From the NCBI GenBank assembly GCA_001791425.1, contig MGEP01000056.1, forward strand, positions 1 to 13,780: 13,780 bases of DNA, in the 5' to 3' direction. How positions within the stretch are numbered: position 1 is the stretch's first letter; each line of letters opens with the position of its first letter. This DNA is from Candidatus Uhrbacteria bacterium RIFCSPLOWO2_02_FULL_48_12. GTDB taxonomy: Bacteria > Patescibacteriota > Patescibacteriia > GWA2-46-9. The notes beneath the pieces were generated by a model. That model saw only the letters and a program-made list of their open reading frames with translations, did not search any database and was not told where the DNA came from. Both the position numbers and the translations under genes were made by a program. Positions 13,655-13,780 of the stretch are shown in pieces.

Positions 13655-13696
13655 TGTTTGCCCGCAAGAATTCCCCGCGGCGTGATTGCCAGTGGG
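13655..13696. other. Short gap after the PRC-barrel gene
   Basis: Contains CCGC/GCGG pairing (13662-13665 with 13677-13680) around the shared 12-mer AATTCCCCGCGG. No T-run follows on the plus strand, so no clear terminator is seen. Confidence 0.3.
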
Positions 13697-13780
13697 CTAA
13701 AAAACGCGATGGCGTCCCACAATGAGTTTAAGTATTTGCGGAGCCACCTCAACAGTGGCCGGTAGTTTAATGGTATAGGT
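13697..13780 (-). CDS. Possible C-terminal fragment of an unidentified protein, cut by the right edge
   Basis: On the minus strand a frame is open from the edge to TAG at 13697-13699, giving 27 residues that include YTIKLPATVEVAPQILKLIV and end GRHRVF. The alternation of a strand-like and a helix-like part looks coding, and a gene converging on the PRC-barrel gene would be ordinary. 84 bases are too few to be sure. I recognise no family. Confidence 0.35.
   Translation of the reverse strand, partial: TYTIKLPATVEVAPQILKLIVGRHRVF

Noticed and set aside
13756..13780. tRNA-like 5' end (TGGCCGG, TA, then GTTTAATGGTA) at the right edge
   Set aside because: It resembles an acceptor and D-loop start, but the D-stem does not pair properly and the rest is outside the window.
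1..13780. CRISPR array, defence genes, prophage or toxin-antitoxin pair
   Set aside because: No regularly spaced repeats and no matching proteins in any frame I read; the region is housekeeping.

Overview
This 13.8-kb window is bacterial and looks like the chromosomal origin region of a member of the Candidate Phyla Radiation (Patescibacteria). The evidence is the conserved block dnaN-dnaA / rpmH-rnpA-yidD-yidC, compact proteins, almost complete absence of Shine-Dalgarno sequences, tight gene packing, a type IV pilus assembly ATPase, a two-helix FtsH and a short YidC. The lineage is inferred, since no rRNA gene is present. TGA is used as a normal stop, which argues against the UGA-glycine code of Gracilibacteria/SR1.

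Layout. Positions 1-5948 are transcribed leftwards (minus strand). In transcription order they hold a four-domain ribosomal protein S1-like protein, the membrane protease FtsH, an unrecognised six-helix membrane protein and a PilB/GspE-type ATPase cut by the left edge. A 271-bp divergent region (5949-6219) carries a good minus-strand promoter for S1 and a plus-strand promoter for a class A penicillin-binding protein (6220-8754). That gene converges on dnaN with only 5 bp between the stop codons. dnaN (8760-9884) and dnaA (10103-11455) are transcribed leftwards. The 475-bp gap 11456-11930 is the best candidate for oriC and also holds promoters in both directions. Rightwards follow rpmH, rnpA, yidD, yidC and a small PRC-barrel protein overlapping yidC. 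A fragment of a possible minus-strand gene sits at the right edge.

How the genes work together. DnaA and the sliding clamp start and sustain replication. bL34, S1 and RNase P protein serve translation and tRNA maturation. YidD and YidC insert membrane proteins, FtsH degrades them, and the PBP builds peptidoglycan. PilB powers type IV pilus assembly. This is a housekeeping region, and I see no defence system, CRISPR array, transposase or prophage gene.

The least ordinary signals are non-coding. The gaps before pilB (1485-1618) and before ftsH (4489-4633) are each closed by a roughly 20-bp imperfect inverted repeat. In both, the inner arm ends exactly one base before the ATG, the outer end begins CCCC on the plus strand, the interior holds small hairpins, and a short ORF ends at the main start. 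The ftsH copy has a canonical promoter placing the transcript 5' end at the outer arm. These look like structured mRNA leaders, or small inverted-repeat elements, and may form a shared control device. AT-rich repeats of one family also sit before both plus-strand transcription units (6088-6210 and 11812-11925).
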